Counted from the first letter of the stretch, positions 44,267 to 53,118 are shown. The stretch: 64,000 bases of DNA from Bacillota bacterium (GCA_023399095.1 JAEWQS010000081.1:21483-85482); one strand, 5' to 3'. Made by a program: numbers and translations. The notes: generated by a model not told the origin, from the sequence alone.

Positions 44267-47167
44267 TTACCTCTTGATCGTCGTGATCCGGTCGTACATA
44301 TCGCCCTCAATAATCAGCGTATCAGTCTTGTGTTCATATAGCTGTCCGATGGGGCTCCATGCGTAAAAAGCCTGCGTCCATGCAACGTACTCTCCGTCAG
44401 GGAACCAGAGCGGCGTGTAGTGCAGGCAGCTCCCCGTGACTGAATACGGATTGGCGGCAAGCTGCCATGTCACCGCTATTTCTCCGGCTTTGCCTGCCTT
44501 GACCTCCAGACTATCCCGCACGTTCTGCCATGCGGATAGCTGGCTATATGCCGATTCGGGATGCCGAACCCATACCATTTGCACACCAACCAGCTTTTCG
44601 GGATGGTCGTAGTTAGTGGATAGAGCTGTCGTGCATTGCACGCTGAACCCGAAGCCGGATTCCATCTGCCGGGGCTTATCTGCATACGCGATACGGCTGT
44701 CCGGCAGTATCTGGAACGTGGTGGTCAACCGGGCATAGAAGGTTTTTGTGATATAGTTGCCGCTTTCCAGTCTAACCTCCTGCCATGTGTGGTAGGTGGA
44801 GGACGCGGGAACCGACAGGCTGCTCAGTCCATACGCCGTATACCGCTGCTCCATCGCCGTATCGTCGGGATCGGCCACGGCGGAAGCAGGGATATTAACG
44901 ACTTGAATATCTTTTGTCAGGACGTTGTTGCTCTCATCCGTTTCGCCCAAGCTGCCATCCGGGTCTGCGGTGATCTTCACAGTGTAGTTACCGGCTGCCG
45001 GTACGGTGATTCGGAACACCGCCAGATTGCTGCCGTTGCCGGGGATCGGGATGCTTTCCGTGGAGGATACGCCACCAATCGTTAATCGGATAGCGACAGA
45101 GGGCACCGGCTGCGACGTGTTGTTCCGTACCGTAGCCGACATAGTAACTTCCTTGCCCGCATACCAGCTTGTAATCGTTGAATCCACGATCTCCACGTCA
45201 GGCCGCAATGCGTTGATCGAAATCGTGGCCGAACGGCTGTTGTTATTCTCGTCGTTCTCCGCGATCAGGTTATTGGGGTCCGCGTAGGCTGTGACCGTGA
45301 TGGACTGCGGGCTTAAAGCTGTGGGCGCTATAAACGTGAACGTCACCGTACGGCTTGCGTCCGCACTGAGTACGGAAAGGCTGGTTGAAAATGTCCCTGT
45401 ATTCGGCACGGTCAGCCGCACGGTCGCGGCTCCTGCGGACGTTGGCCCAATGTTTTTCACCGTAGCCGATATCGTGACCGTTTCGCCCGCTTCATACAGC
45501 GATTTGTCTCCGGCCAGCGCCGTTATGGTCAGATCGGGCAAAGATATCACGCTGAAGGATGCGCTTCTTGTATTGTTGCTCTCGTTGCTCTCCGCGACAA
45601 TGCCCGTAGAATCGGCCGCTGCCGTTACGGTCACGGTTTTTGTGGATATGAATGTCGGCGCGGTATAGGCAAAGGTCACAGTCGCCGTACCGCCTGCAGC
45701 CAGCGAAGATACATACTTGGTCTGTGTGGACAAATCAGCAGACACGAGCGCCACGTAGAATCCGCCCGCCGCGCTTTCTCCCTGATTGCGCACGGTGGCC
45801 GATATCGTGATCGTTTCGCCCGGTGTGTACTCGGCTTTGTTGCTGGAAAGCGCGGATACGATCAAGTCGGGCTGCTCCATTTTCAGTACCTTAAACGAAG
45901 CGGTTCTTGTATTATTGCTCTCGTTGCTCTCTGCGATAGCGCCCGTGGAATCTGCCGTCGCTGTGACCGTGATTGTCTTGTCAGCGGCATATTGTCCCGC
46001 CGTATAGGAAAAGGTAACGTTGGTAGAGCTTCCGGCAGCCAATGAGGAAACGTATCTTGTCTGCGTGGACAGATCGGCGGACGTGAGGGACACATAGAAG
46101 CCGCCCGCGCTGCGCAACCCCTGATTATTCACCGTTGCCGTTATGGTGATCAGGCTGCCTGCCTCATAGGTTGAAGCGTTGGGGCTGAGCGCCGTCACCG
46201 TCAAGTCGGCATAGAGCTGCGGCGTATTCACAGCAGCCCACACGGTCTGCGCGTCATTGTATATGGCGTTCTTTACGACGATCACGCGTTGCAGGCTGCT
46301 GTTTGTGGGCGCGTAAGCAAACATGTTGCTGCGTGTCCGGTTGTCCCGGCCCGTTGCGGATATGGAAAAGCTCCGGTTGGCGTTTGCTTCGCTCACGGGA
46401 ATCCATATCGTCAGCATATCGCCGGATTGCCCGGTGTAGCCTGACACGCTGGAGCCGGAAGGAAGCCCGGAGGTATTCAGAACGTACCCGCCGTTCATAT
46501 TCGTTGTGTAAACTCTGGAGGTTCCAACGAAATAACTGCCACTGATCGACATGGACGGCGCGGATATGGAAATGCTGTGTGTCATCAAGCTTTGGGAACG
46601 TGCCGCTATCAGCAGTTCTATCGAGAATTGCAGCACATCGGTGTATCCGGAATTCGCGCGGATTTTGCTGCCGATCTGTCCGCCCGTCGCGTAACTGCGC
46701 AGCTGCGAATCGGAATACGCGCCAAGATTGGTGAAATTGTACTGCGCCGAATCTCCGTTTTCGGAGAGCCAGAAGCGTACCGCGTTGGCCGTGGCGTATC
46801 GCGCTTCGGTTGCTGTCAATCCGCCCGTCGAATACGGATACCCGTTTTCAAAGATGATGCGCAGGCCGGTCTGAACACGGGTAGAATACGTGCCCAGGAT
46901 GTCCGAATCATTGTAGGATGAGTTTGACGGGCTGTCATTTTTGTGTTGCAGGCAATAGGCCACCTGCTCGGGCGATGTGCCGACGATGTAATGCTCCGGG
47001 GTTTTCAAATCATTCCAGCCCGATCCGCCGTTATAATCAAACATATGGGTCGTGTTTCTCGATCCGACGCTGACGGCGGCCAGCGCTGAACTGGCGAAAA
47101 GAATCAGCGCGGCCAGCAGGACGACGCCCGCCATCACCGATATGAATATCTTCTTTTTTCGCTTCAT
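44267..47167 (-). CDS. Large secreted surface protein with CARDB repeats, Tad-associated adhesin
   Basis: This encodes 966 residues. A signal peptide (KKKIFISVMAGVVLLAALIL, then ASSALA) leads to an N-terminal domain with VAYCLQHKND (Cys72) and TATEARYATANAVRFWL, reminiscent of thioester adhesin domains, though the usual Gln is not in place. Four CARDB-type beta domains follow (about 315-745), each opening with DL[TI]V and closing E-[SD]-N-x-S-N-N-[TS]-R. The first two are near copies (GGFYVSLTSADLSTQTRYVS against GGFYVALVSADLSTQTKYVS). The last 200 residues contain many Trp and Tyr. There is no LPXTG motif and no C-terminal membrane helix. Position within the Tad locus suggests a pilus-linked adhesin for mating contact. 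Confidence 0.8.
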   Translation of the reverse strand: MKRKKKIFISVMAGVVLLAALILFASSALAAVSVGSRNTTHMFDYNGGSGWNDLKTPEHYIVGTSPEQVAYCLQHKNDSPSNSSYNDSDILGTYSTRVQTGLRIIFENGYPYSTGGLTATEARYATANAVRFWLSENGDSAQYNFTNLGAYSDSQLRSYATGGQIGSKIRANSGYTDVLQFSIELLIAARSQSLMTHSISISAPSMSISGSYFVGTSRVYTTNMNGGYVLNTSGLPSGSSVSGYTGQSGDMLTIWIPVSEANANRSFSISATGRDNRTRSNMFAYAPTNSSLQRVIVVKNAIYNDAQTVWAAVNTPQLYADLTVTALSPNASTYEAGSLITITATVNNQGLRSAGGFYVSLTSADLSTQTRYVSSLAAGSSTNVTFSYTAGQYAADKTITVTATADSTGAIAESNESNNTRTASFKVLKMEQPDLIVSALSSNKAEYTPGETITISATVRNQGESAAGGFYVALVSADLSTQTKYVSSLAAGGTATVTFAYTAPTFISTKTVTVTAAADSTGIVAESNESNNTRSASFSVISLPDLTITALAGDKSLYEAGETVTISATVKNIGPTSAGAATVRLTVPNTGTFSTSLSVLSADASRTVTFTFIAPTALSPQSITVTAYADPNNLIAENDENNNSRSATISINALRPDVEIVDSTITSWYAGKEVTMSATVRNNTSQPVPSVAIRLTIGGVSSTESIPIPGNGSNLAVFRITVPAAGNYTVKITADPDGSLGETDESNNVLTKDIQVVNIPASAVADPDDTAMEQRYTAYGLSSLSVPASSTYHTWQEVRLESGNYITKTFYARLTTTFQILPDSRIAYADKPRQMESGFGFSVQCTTALSTNYDHPEKLVGVQMVWVRHPESAYSQLSAWQNVRDSLEVKAGKAGEIAVTWQLAANPYSVTGSCLHYTPLWFPDGEYVAWTQAFYAWSPIGQLYEHKTDTLIIEGDMYDRITTIKR

Positions 47168-47180
47168 AAGCGGCCTCCTT

Positions 47181-47645
47181 TCATTCGATATACAGCACTG
47201 ACGAGAGTACCCTCATGTGGATGCGGATTTCCGTAACGCCACCCCCTGCCCCTGGGGAGGGCATGGCAAACGTCGCGTCAAGCCGCAGGGTTTTCCCCTG
47301 CACCGAAAGCCGCGCGTCCTCAAGCGCGTAAATCAGCTTGTCGACGTCATATTTCACCCAGCGTCCGTCCTCAACCACCCAGCCAGCGTCCACCAGGTTT
47401 TCCTCCAACAGCGAATGGGCGGCGTCTGCTGGAACATCCAGATGCAAATCACGCACATTGGCGTTTAGCAGCCCTGCATCCACCGTCACAAGAGCCGCAC
47501 GTTCCAGTTCGGTTTCGCAGGTCTGGTACTTGGCGTATACTGTGGTGCCCGTGTATATCACGGCGGTCAACGTGAAAAGAATGAGAATGAGGAACAGCGT
47601 CCACAGGATTGCGCTGCCGCGCGTGTCTTGAAAAAAGCGTTTCAT
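47181..47645 (-). CDS. TadE/TadG-like pseudopilin
   Basis: This encodes 154 residues. The basic start MKRFFQDTRGSAILWTLFLI leads into one hydrophobic helix (ILILFTLTAVIYTGTTVY) and then a soluble domain (YQTCETELERAALVTVDAGL and beyond). This is the TadE-like layout of minor pseudopilins; the likely cleavage is after the Gly in TRG. Such proteins help initiate or anchor the Flp pilus. It overlaps the upstream DUF4320 gene by four bases and precedes the CARDB surface protein gene. Confidence 0.75.
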   Translation of the reverse strand: MKRFFQDTRGSAILWTLFLILILFTLTAVIYTGTTVYAKYQTCETELERAALVTVDAGLLNANVRDLHLDVPADAAHSLLEENLVDAGWVVEDGRWVKYDVDKLIYALEDARLSVQGKTLRLDATFAMPSPGAGGGVTEIRIHMRVLSSVLYIE

Positions 47646-48070
47646 TTTTTGAAATACACCTCCGAGATGCCGCGCGCGGAAGCGGTGATCTGCACATGGA
47701 TGGTCAACGGTTCACCCAGCGCGGGACGAAGGATGACAATGGGTACTGTTTTCGTTACGGTGATGGTAAACTGTGTTTTAAGCTGGATGGTTTTTTCTGC
47801 CGCATCATACCACTGTGTCTCTATTTCAATGGCGTCGGGCGCGATAAAATCCCCGTTTTCCATGACGGATTGCAGCGTCTCATCGTCCGCTTTACCGTAC
47901 AGCTCCACGGTGCGCGCCATGTACTTGGCGGTCTGGTTCAGGCTTTGTTGCGCGGTAAAAATCGGGAACAGCGCCATAAGAGAGGCCATAAGCGTAAACA
48001 GGATGAGCATGGTGATTGCTACGTCGATATAACCCTCGGCAGTCTGATCGCGAATAAATTTACGTTTCAT
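47642..48070 (-). CDS. DUF4320/TadE-like pseudopilin
   Basis: This encodes 142 residues from an ATG at 48070 with GGAAAGGA upstream. The leader MKRKFIRDQTAEGYIDVAIT precedes a hydrophobic helix (MLILFTLMASLMALFPIF), a helical stretch (NQTAKYMARTVELYGKADDE) and a beta-rich end (TIQLKTQFTITVTKTVPIVI). The motif AEGYIDVA is shared with the pilin-like peptide upstream (AEGFLDVA), pointing to a common processing site after Gly. It is probably a minor pilin exported to the outer face of the membrane. Confidence 0.75.
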   Translation of the reverse strand: MKRKFIRDQTAEGYIDVAITMLILFTLMASLMALFPIFTAQQSLNQTAKYMARTVELYGKADDETLQSVMENGDFIAPDAIEIETQWYDAAEKTIQLKTQFTITVTKTVPIVILRPALGEPLTIHVQITASARGISEVYFKK

Positions 48071-48093
48071 ATCGTTTCCTTTCCGATGGAAAA

Positions 48094-48114
48094 GGGACTG
48101 CCGCGCGGCAGCCC
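48094..48114 (-). other. Intercistronic hairpin
   Basis: GGGGCTGCC and GGCAGTCCC pair on the minus strand around GCGC, followed by TTTTCC, between the pilin-like gene and the DUF4320 gene. A strong stem with a short T-run could lower expression of the minor pilins relative to the pilin. Confidence 0.55.
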
Positions 48115-48138
48115 CTCCACCATCTGCTTGTTGGTGGC

Positions 48139-48342
48139 TTACGGCAGTACGCTGATGCCGGTCAACTCGCTGCTGATCTTTTCAATCAGCCCGGAGAACA
48201 GGTTCGGCACCGCGGCGTTGAGGATGAGCAGGACCGCCGCGCCGATGACAACAACAATCAAAATCTTCATCGCCACATCCAAAAAGCCCTCGGCCTTCTT
48301 CTCGGAAACAAAGCGACGGATGGTGTTTTTGACTCTCAGCAT
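48139..48342 (-). CDS. Pilin-like peptide of the Tad locus (DUF6133 type)
   Basis: This encodes 67 residues: MLRVKNTIRRFVSEKKAEGF then a hydrophobic helix (LDVAMKILIVVVIGAAVLLI) and a short end (LFSGLIEKISSELTGISVLP). Size, leader and single helix fit an Flp-type major pilin. Standard Flp pilins carry G/xxxxEY after the cleavage Gly; here AEG is followed by FLDVA, so processing would be of a variant type. The gene follows a terminator at 48418-48448, so it likely has its own promoter and higher expression than the assembly genes. Confidence 0.75.
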   Translation of the reverse strand: MLRVKNTIRRFVSEKKAEGFLDVAMKILIVVVIGAAVLLILNAAVPNLFSGLIEKISSELTGISVLP

Positions 48343-48417
48343 GATGATTTCTCCTTTTCATAATTAATATTGAGGTGATGGGATGGGTGTATATAAAATC
48401 CGTCTGTGTTCGGCGGC

Positions 48418-48448
48418 AATAAAAAAGCAGCCCTCCCTTCGGCTGCCG
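48418..48448 (-). terminator. Rho-independent terminator after tadC
   Basis: On the minus strand GGCAGCC and GGGCTGC enclose a short loop, followed by TTTTTTATT. It lies between tadC (ends 48469) and the pilin-like gene (starts 48342). The 76 bases between terminator and pilin start may contain the pilin promoter. Confidence 0.8.
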
Positions 48449-48468
48449 GAACAAACGGACGTATGGGC

Positions 48469-49344
48469 TTAGAAGCCCACGGATTGCAGATTGTTAATGA
48501 TAAGCAGAATGAGCGGCACCATGAACATGAGAATCATAAGCACCGTCAAAAAGAACGAGGCGATCTTGATGCGTCCGGGGCGCTTTTCCATCAACCGGCG
48601 CAGCGTTTCGTGCTCCTTCGTGCGCATATCTTGTTCTAAGAGGAGCAGGCTGGTGTGCTGATCGACGCCTTGGTACACGCCACACAGCACCGCGCACAGC
48701 GTAGAAAAGGATGGCAGGCCCAGCCGCGCGTCCATGTTTCGCAGCGCAGCTTCATGGTTGCCGATCTGCATGTCGGTGATGAGCCGGTCAAGCTCCGCGC
48801 CCAGCGCCTTGCCTGCAACCCTCCTATATTTCTCGAAAAAGGCCAGCATGTCGCGATTATCCTGTAAGGTGTAGTTCATGGTTTCGACGAGGCGAGGCAA
48901 CTCCGCTTCAATCTCCCGATTTTGTGCTTCCACACGCTTGCGGACAGTTTGCATCCGCTGGAAGTAGGCAAGAACGGCGGCGACGGCGGTTAACAGGGCC
49001 AGCCAGGGAACGCCAAGGAGAACAAACAACAGGCCGATCAGGGCCATCAGCAGGGATTTGGTCATGGCTGTCCCCACATATTCCTGCGGCGTCTCGCCCA
49101 TATGGAGCCGCGCGAAGTCCGCTGCCAACCGTTTCTGCCGATACTCGCTCATGGGGAATAGCCTGGCAATCAGCCGGGCCAGCGGCGTCAGCGCGGCCTG
49201 AAAGCGTTCAGACATGCCCCGCTTGCCGTGGATGTTGCGTACTGCTTCCGCACTTTTCCCCGAAGAGAGGCAAAGCGCCGCCTGCGCGACGCGGTACAAA
49301 CCAAAGGCCAGCAACAGGCCAGGAATGAGATAAAGTAGCGTCAT
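48469..49344 (-). CDS. tadC: TadC-like pilus assembly membrane protein (GspF family)
   Basis: This encodes 291 residues. An N-terminal helix (LLYLIPGLLLAFGLYRVAQA) and a cytoplasmic part (FQAALTPLARLIARLFP, EYVGTAMTKSLLMALIGLLF) are followed by a second GspF-type domain (EAELPRLVETMNYTLQDNRD, ALRNMDARLGLPSFSTLCAV) and a last helix (IASFFLTVLMILMFMVPLIL). With TadB it forms the inner-membrane platform on which the ATPase acts. Start and tadB stop overlap as ATGA. Confidence 0.85.
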   Translation of the reverse strand: MTLLYLIPGLLLAFGLYRVAQAALCLSSGKSAEAVRNIHGKRGMSERFQAALTPLARLIARLFPMSEYRQKRLAADFARLHMGETPQEYVGTAMTKSLLMALIGLLFVLLGVPWLALLTAVAAVLAYFQRMQTVRKRVEAQNREIEAELPRLVETMNYTLQDNRDMLAFFEKYRRVAGKALGAELDRLITDMQIGNHEAALRNMDARLGLPSFSTLCAVLCGVYQGVDQHTSLLLLEQDMRTKEHETLRRLMEKRPGRIKIASFFLTVLMILMFMVPLILLIINNLQSVGF

Positions 49345-50270
49345 TTTGTTTCACCGCCTTCCACCGGACGGTACAAGCGCGCCACCCATATGGCTGTCGC
49401 AAGTATGGCCGCCAATACAATCGCGAGCGTGATCTTCCCCAAAGGCGTTGTTATGAGCATGGTATACCACATGGGCATCATGGCTCCCAGCAGGGGAATG
49501 GCCCCCAGCACCAGCATGATTGTGATGATATAGTCGCCAAGCTGTTTCTGAATAGCCGTATCGGCTTCCATCTGTGCCCGGCGCATTTCGCCAATGCGGC
49601 TTACAATGCCGGGCAGCGCGAACCGTAACTGCCGGTCGCGTTGGCACTGAATCAGCACGTCGCACCAATCCCGCCAATAGCGGTTACCGATGCGCTCCCG
49701 CATCCGGCGCAGGGCTTTTACGATGTCCGAGTCAATAAGCTGCGTTTCGGTATAAAACTGCCGGAAAACGCCGTCAAGCGGGGCCGGAAGTAGGTGGAGA
49801 TTGCTTTCCACCGCGCCGATCAGATCGCCGCTCGCCACATATGCGTTGGTGACGGTTCCCATCGCGCTCTCCAGCTTCTCGTTCAAACTGCGGATATAGT
49901 CCCCGGTGCGGATACGGATGACGATCAGCGGCGAGAAACCCATGCCAGCCGCCAGCACCAGTCCGGCAAGGACGTTATCCAGCGCGAGGCCAACCATCAG
50001 ACCGACGATTGCCAGTATGACCGCCCCCCATTTGTAAGTGTCGATCCGTTCGTTCATGCCTGCTGCCGCAAGCATTTCTTTGGCGTCATCCACTGTTGCG
50101 GCCAGCTTACCTTTCGGTTTGCCGGTGATGCGCCGTATCTTATTTGCTCGTTCCCGCTGGCGTTGGAACGGTTTTGCGAACACACGCGCCATATCCGAAG
50201 CACGGACGCCCAGTATCAAAAAAAGCCCCGCAATAATCAGCAGGGCGCAGAGTATTTGAACGATGGTCAT
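49341..50270 (-). CDS. tadB: TadB-like pilus assembly membrane protein (GspF family)
   Basis: This encodes 309 residues. The helix IVQILCALLIIAGLFLILGV is followed by a basic cytoplasmic segment (KPFQRQRERANKIRRITGK), two helices near 82-118 (WGAVILAIVGLMVGLALDNV), the GspF domain (LNEKLESAMGTVTNAYVASG, then LIGAVESNLHLLPAPLDGVF) and two C-terminal helices (YIITIMLVLGAIPLLGAMMP, ITLAIVLAAILATAIWVARL). It is an inner-membrane platform protein of the Tad system. It overlaps tadA upstream and tadC downstream by four bases each. Confidence 0.85.
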   Translation of the reverse strand: MTIVQILCALLIIAGLFLILGVRASDMARVFAKPFQRQRERANKIRRITGKPKGKLAATVDDAKEMLAAAGMNERIDTYKWGAVILAIVGLMVGLALDNVLAGLVLAAGMGFSPLIVIRIRTGDYIRSLNEKLESAMGTVTNAYVASGDLIGAVESNLHLLPAPLDGVFRQFYTETQLIDSDIVKALRRMRERIGNRYWRDWCDVLIQCQRDRQLRFALPGIVSRIGEMRRAQMEADTAIQKQLGDYIITIMLVLGAIPLLGAMMPMWYTMLITTPLGKITLAIVLAAILATAIWVARLYRPVEGGETK

Positions 50271-51598
50271 GTCTGCACCTCCTGAAGCTTCGCAACGGTA
50301 GCCGCGCTCGCACCGTTTTCTAGCAGCGTATCGGCAAGGCTGCCGGAGACGCCGCCTACCCGCATAAACTTGCCCATTTCAGCTTCAAACCGATAAAGCG
50401 TACGGGCTTGCACCACGCCGTCCCGAACGCCCGTGGCTTCCACGATCTCCATGATACGGCGCGTACCGTCCGGGAACTGGCGCTTGAACACCATAATGGG
50501 AAACGCCTCGGCAACGAAGCCTATGAGGATGTTCGTAGAGATATTGGTGCCCGACATCTGACACATGGAGAGGATTCGCCCATATGCTTTTCTTGCGGAA
50601 TTGGCGTGCAAGCTGGTCACAACGACGTGTCCGGTGCGGGCCGCCTCCTGCGCGGTCATGGCCTCCGCGCCGCGCATTTCCGCCACGGCGATGATGTCGG
50701 GGCTAAACCGCATGGCCTTTCTTAAAAGGTCTTTCATGTCCACGTCGGCGTTCTCCATATCGGAGGGACGGATGCAGGTATGGATGACGCGGTTCTGCGC
50801 GTTACCTTGATCGTCCGTGCTGAACAGGTCAAGCTCCCTCGTTTCCTCAATGGTATAGATTCTTTTGTTTGTATCCGCTGCGCCTAAAAGATAGGAAATA
50901 TCGGTGGTTTTGCCGCTTCCGGTTTTGCCCGCCAGACCTACTGATACACCGTAGTTGATACAAAGCGTGAGAAAATCCAGCATCTCCGGCGCGGCTGTCC
51001 GCCACTCCACAAGCTGCTGCTTGGCGATGCGTGCCATGCGCTGGCGGCGAATGGAGAACACCGCGCCGCTACGACGGTCGGTGATGGGCGGGATCATAGC
51101 CGATATGCGAACGCCCTGCGTAATATAGCTGTCCACAATGGGGTTCGTGCCATCCAATACCAGCCCGCCCAGGCGCACCATTTTGCGCAAGGTGTCCTCG
51201 GCGTGTTGCGGCGAAAGAAAACGCTCCGGGGCTTTATGCCAGCCGGAGCGCGTGACGATCTCAATGTCTCGCCAGCTATTGCCGTTGATTTCCTCGATGT
51301 CGGGATCGGAAATGTATTTATCCAGAAAGCCGAAGCCCGCCATATCGCCATACAGCCTGTCGGCCAGCGCCTGCGCGGACATCCCGCCCACGCGGAGCTG
51401 ATGAGCGGTCACATACTCGCCAATCAGCCGCTTGACGGCCTCCGACGCGGATTTTTCTGTGACGCTCCGGGCAAGCGTTTCCGCGTGATCTTTGGAAATA
51501 TCGATGCGCACCTGCTCCAATATGGCTTCGTATGCGTCCTTTTCTTGAGCAACGGCCTTCTGTTTTTCATAGGCCAACTCTCGAAGTGTCCGGCTCAT
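50267..51598 (-). CDS. tadA: TadA/CpaF-type pilus assembly ATPase
   Basis: This encodes 443 residues from an ATG at 51598 with GGAGGTG six bases ahead; longer in-frame starts lack a site. The N-terminal helical part (DISKDHAETLARSVTEKSAS) precedes FGFLDKYISDPDIEEINGNS, typical of CpaF. The motor shows Walker A VGLAGKTGSGKTTDI, the Asp box IYTIEETREL, Walker B MRFSPDIIAVAEMRG and the His box GHVVVTSLHANSARKA. It is the secretion ATPase that powers pilin polymerisation. All key residues are present. The start overlaps the tadZ stop as ATGA. Confidence 0.95.
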   Translation of the reverse strand: MSRTLRELAYEKQKAVAQEKDAYEAILEQVRIDISKDHAETLARSVTEKSASEAVKRLIGEYVTAHQLRVGGMSAQALADRLYGDMAGFGFLDKYISDPDIEEINGNSWRDIEIVTRSGWHKAPERFLSPQHAEDTLRKMVRLGGLVLDGTNPIVDSYITQGVRISAMIPPITDRRSGAVFSIRRQRMARIAKQQLVEWRTAAPEMLDFLTLCINYGVSVGLAGKTGSGKTTDISYLLGAADTNKRIYTIEETRELDLFSTDDQGNAQNRVIHTCIRPSDMENADVDMKDLLRKAMRFSPDIIAVAEMRGAEAMTAQEAARTGHVVVTSLHANSARKAYGRILSMCQMSGTNISTNILIGFVAEAFPIMVFKRQFPDGTRRIMEIVEATGVRDGVVQARTLYRFEAEMGKFMRVGGVSGSLADTLLENGASAATVAKLQEVQT

Positions 51599-52314
51599 GC
51601 TTTCACCTCCCGCAGCATCCCGAATATTTTTTGCACCTGTTTGGCGTACCGCGCTGCGGCCGGCGTCGTACCGGCATCCGCACCGTCCTGCCGGAGTTCC
51701 CTTACATACGGCAGCGCCGCGATGAACCGCATATCCGCCGTTTTCTCCACGGCGCACAGATCATGCTGTCTGTCCGCCATTACCGCAACGGGCAGCACGC
51801 GGCCCGCTGCATTCATGGCTTCAAGGAAGGGCTTGACGGCAGTAAACCAGCACGCGCCCTGAACGTTCGGCATGATGGGGATAATGATCTTGTCCGCACC
51901 GGACAGCGCGATGGATACGAAGGGATCGGTGCGTTGCCCCGACAGATCAAGGAGGACCGTATCCGCCAGCGCAGCGCAGCGGTCCACGAAGTCTCTGGCC
52001 GCGTCGGTCGCATCCAAGCCCAGCTCGTAGGACAGGTATTCGTCCTGAAAGGTCAGCCCCGCGTAGAAAAGTTGTTTCACTTTGGGATGCTGATGCAAAT
52101 ACCTGGCGGCGTCATCCGCGCCCATGCCTGATATGGCCTTTCCGAGCGATGTTTCCGCGCTGAGCTTCTTCCCATTTATCCTCGCGGGAAGTGTCGGCTG
52201 TGTAAGGTCGGTGTCGATGATAGCCGTAATGCCTTGCTTGCAAAAAATCCGTCCCAACGCGTCGGCCAGCGTGCTTTTACCCGTGCCGTCGCGTCCCCAT
52301 ATGGCGAAAACCAT
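51595..52314 (-). CDS. tadZ: TadZ/CpaE-like MinD-family ATPase
   Basis: This encodes 239 residues from an ATG at 52314 (MVFAIWGRDGTGKSTLADAL) with GGAGGTG seven bases ahead. The P-loop GRDGTGKST is of the deviant ParA/MinD type, followed by AIIDTDLTQPTLPAR and TVLLDLSGQRTDPFVS. There is no long N-terminal receiver-like domain, unlike many CpaE proteins. TadZ places the pilus assembly site at the membrane or pole. It is encoded between cpaB and tadA, as is standard, and overlaps the cpaB stop. Confidence 0.85.
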   Translation of the reverse strand: MVFAIWGRDGTGKSTLADALGRIFCKQGITAIIDTDLTQPTLPARINGKKLSAETSLGKAISGMGADDAARYLHQHPKVKQLFYAGLTFQDEYLSYELGLDATDAARDFVDRCAALADTVLLDLSGQRTDPFVSIALSGADKIIIPIMPNVQGACWFTAVKPFLEAMNAAGRVLPVAVMADRQHDLCAVEKTADMRFIAALPYVRELRQDGADAGTTPAAARYAKQVQKIFGMLREVKA

Positions 52315-52315
52315 A

Positions 52316-53086
52316 TCAGTCCACCTCCGTTCCCACCAGCACGCTATCGGGTACATAATCTGAAACCGCGTTTCCACGGGCGACGAACGCGAGATGAATA
52401 GCGCCCGCCTGCTCCAGTTCGGCCAGTTTCAGCGCCTGTTCCTCGGTGGCGTAGAAGGAAATGGTAACGGGCAACGTATTCTTTGTATCCACATCCGGCT
52501 GCGCCTCCACGCTGGCTTCCGCGCCGGTACTCGTCGTGACCATGCACACCTCAATACGTGCAAGCGCCGGATCGATATACGCGCCGGAAACAGCGGTATC
52601 CGGTGCTTCGCCCGGTTCCACGCCCAGCGTTTGATTGGCGGTGCCCTGCGGAATAGCGATGACGCTCACAATATCTCCGGGCAGCAGCCGCCCGGACACG
52701 CCGGAGGCCAGGGACGGTAGGGTGACGGATATCACCATTTTGCCTTTCTCAGTACCTGCCGAAAAAAGATTGTATTCCGCAAGCGTGGCGGTCAGCTTCT
52801 CGGTCGTAAGATAATCCCCGGCGTACAGGCTGGCCGCCGTGTATTTGCCGACAGCCGACGATGGTTCGCTGATGCCGTTCTGCACGAGACTTTTCGGCAC
52901 GCTGACGGTTTCGAGCATATCGGCGGTGATCTGCGTCCCTTCGTTGACGGTCTGCGTCATGCGCAGGACGCTCACTGTCTCACTTTCTCCGCTTCCCGTC
53001 AACGCGGGCAGCGCGACAAAAGCAAACAGCAGCGCCAGCACGATACACAAGGTTCCAATGACGAATTTGTTTCTGAGTATTTTCAT
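52316..53086 (-). CDS. cpaB: CpaB/RcpC-like pilus assembly protein
   Basis: This encodes 256 residues. An N-terminal membrane anchor (FVIGTLCIVLALLFAFVALP) is followed by a SAF-type domain (VNEGTQITADMLETVSVPKS, YTAASLYAGDYLTTEKLTAT) and a second domain starting VISVTLPSLASGVSGRLLPG with DIVSVIAIP. This is the RcpC/CpaB layout. In Gram-negatives it works with the outer-membrane secretin; in Gram-positives it likely binds the wall or the growing pilus. It is the first gene of the Tad assembly operon. The 155 bases upstream hold only a hairpin (53119-53154). Confidence 0.85.
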   Translation of the reverse strand: MKILRNKFVIGTLCIVLALLFAFVALPALTGSGESETVSVLRMTQTVNEGTQITADMLETVSVPKSLVQNGISEPSSAVGKYTAASLYAGDYLTTEKLTATLAEYNLFSAGTEKGKMVISVTLPSLASGVSGRLLPGDIVSVIAIPQGTANQTLGVEPGEAPDTAVSGAYIDPALARIEVCMVTTSTGAEASVEAQPDVDTKNTLPVTISFYATEEQALKLAELEQAGAIHLAFVARGNAVSDYVPDSVLVGTEVD

Positions 53087-53118
53087 GTTCTGAATAACCT
53101 CCTAAGTTCTATTGATTG

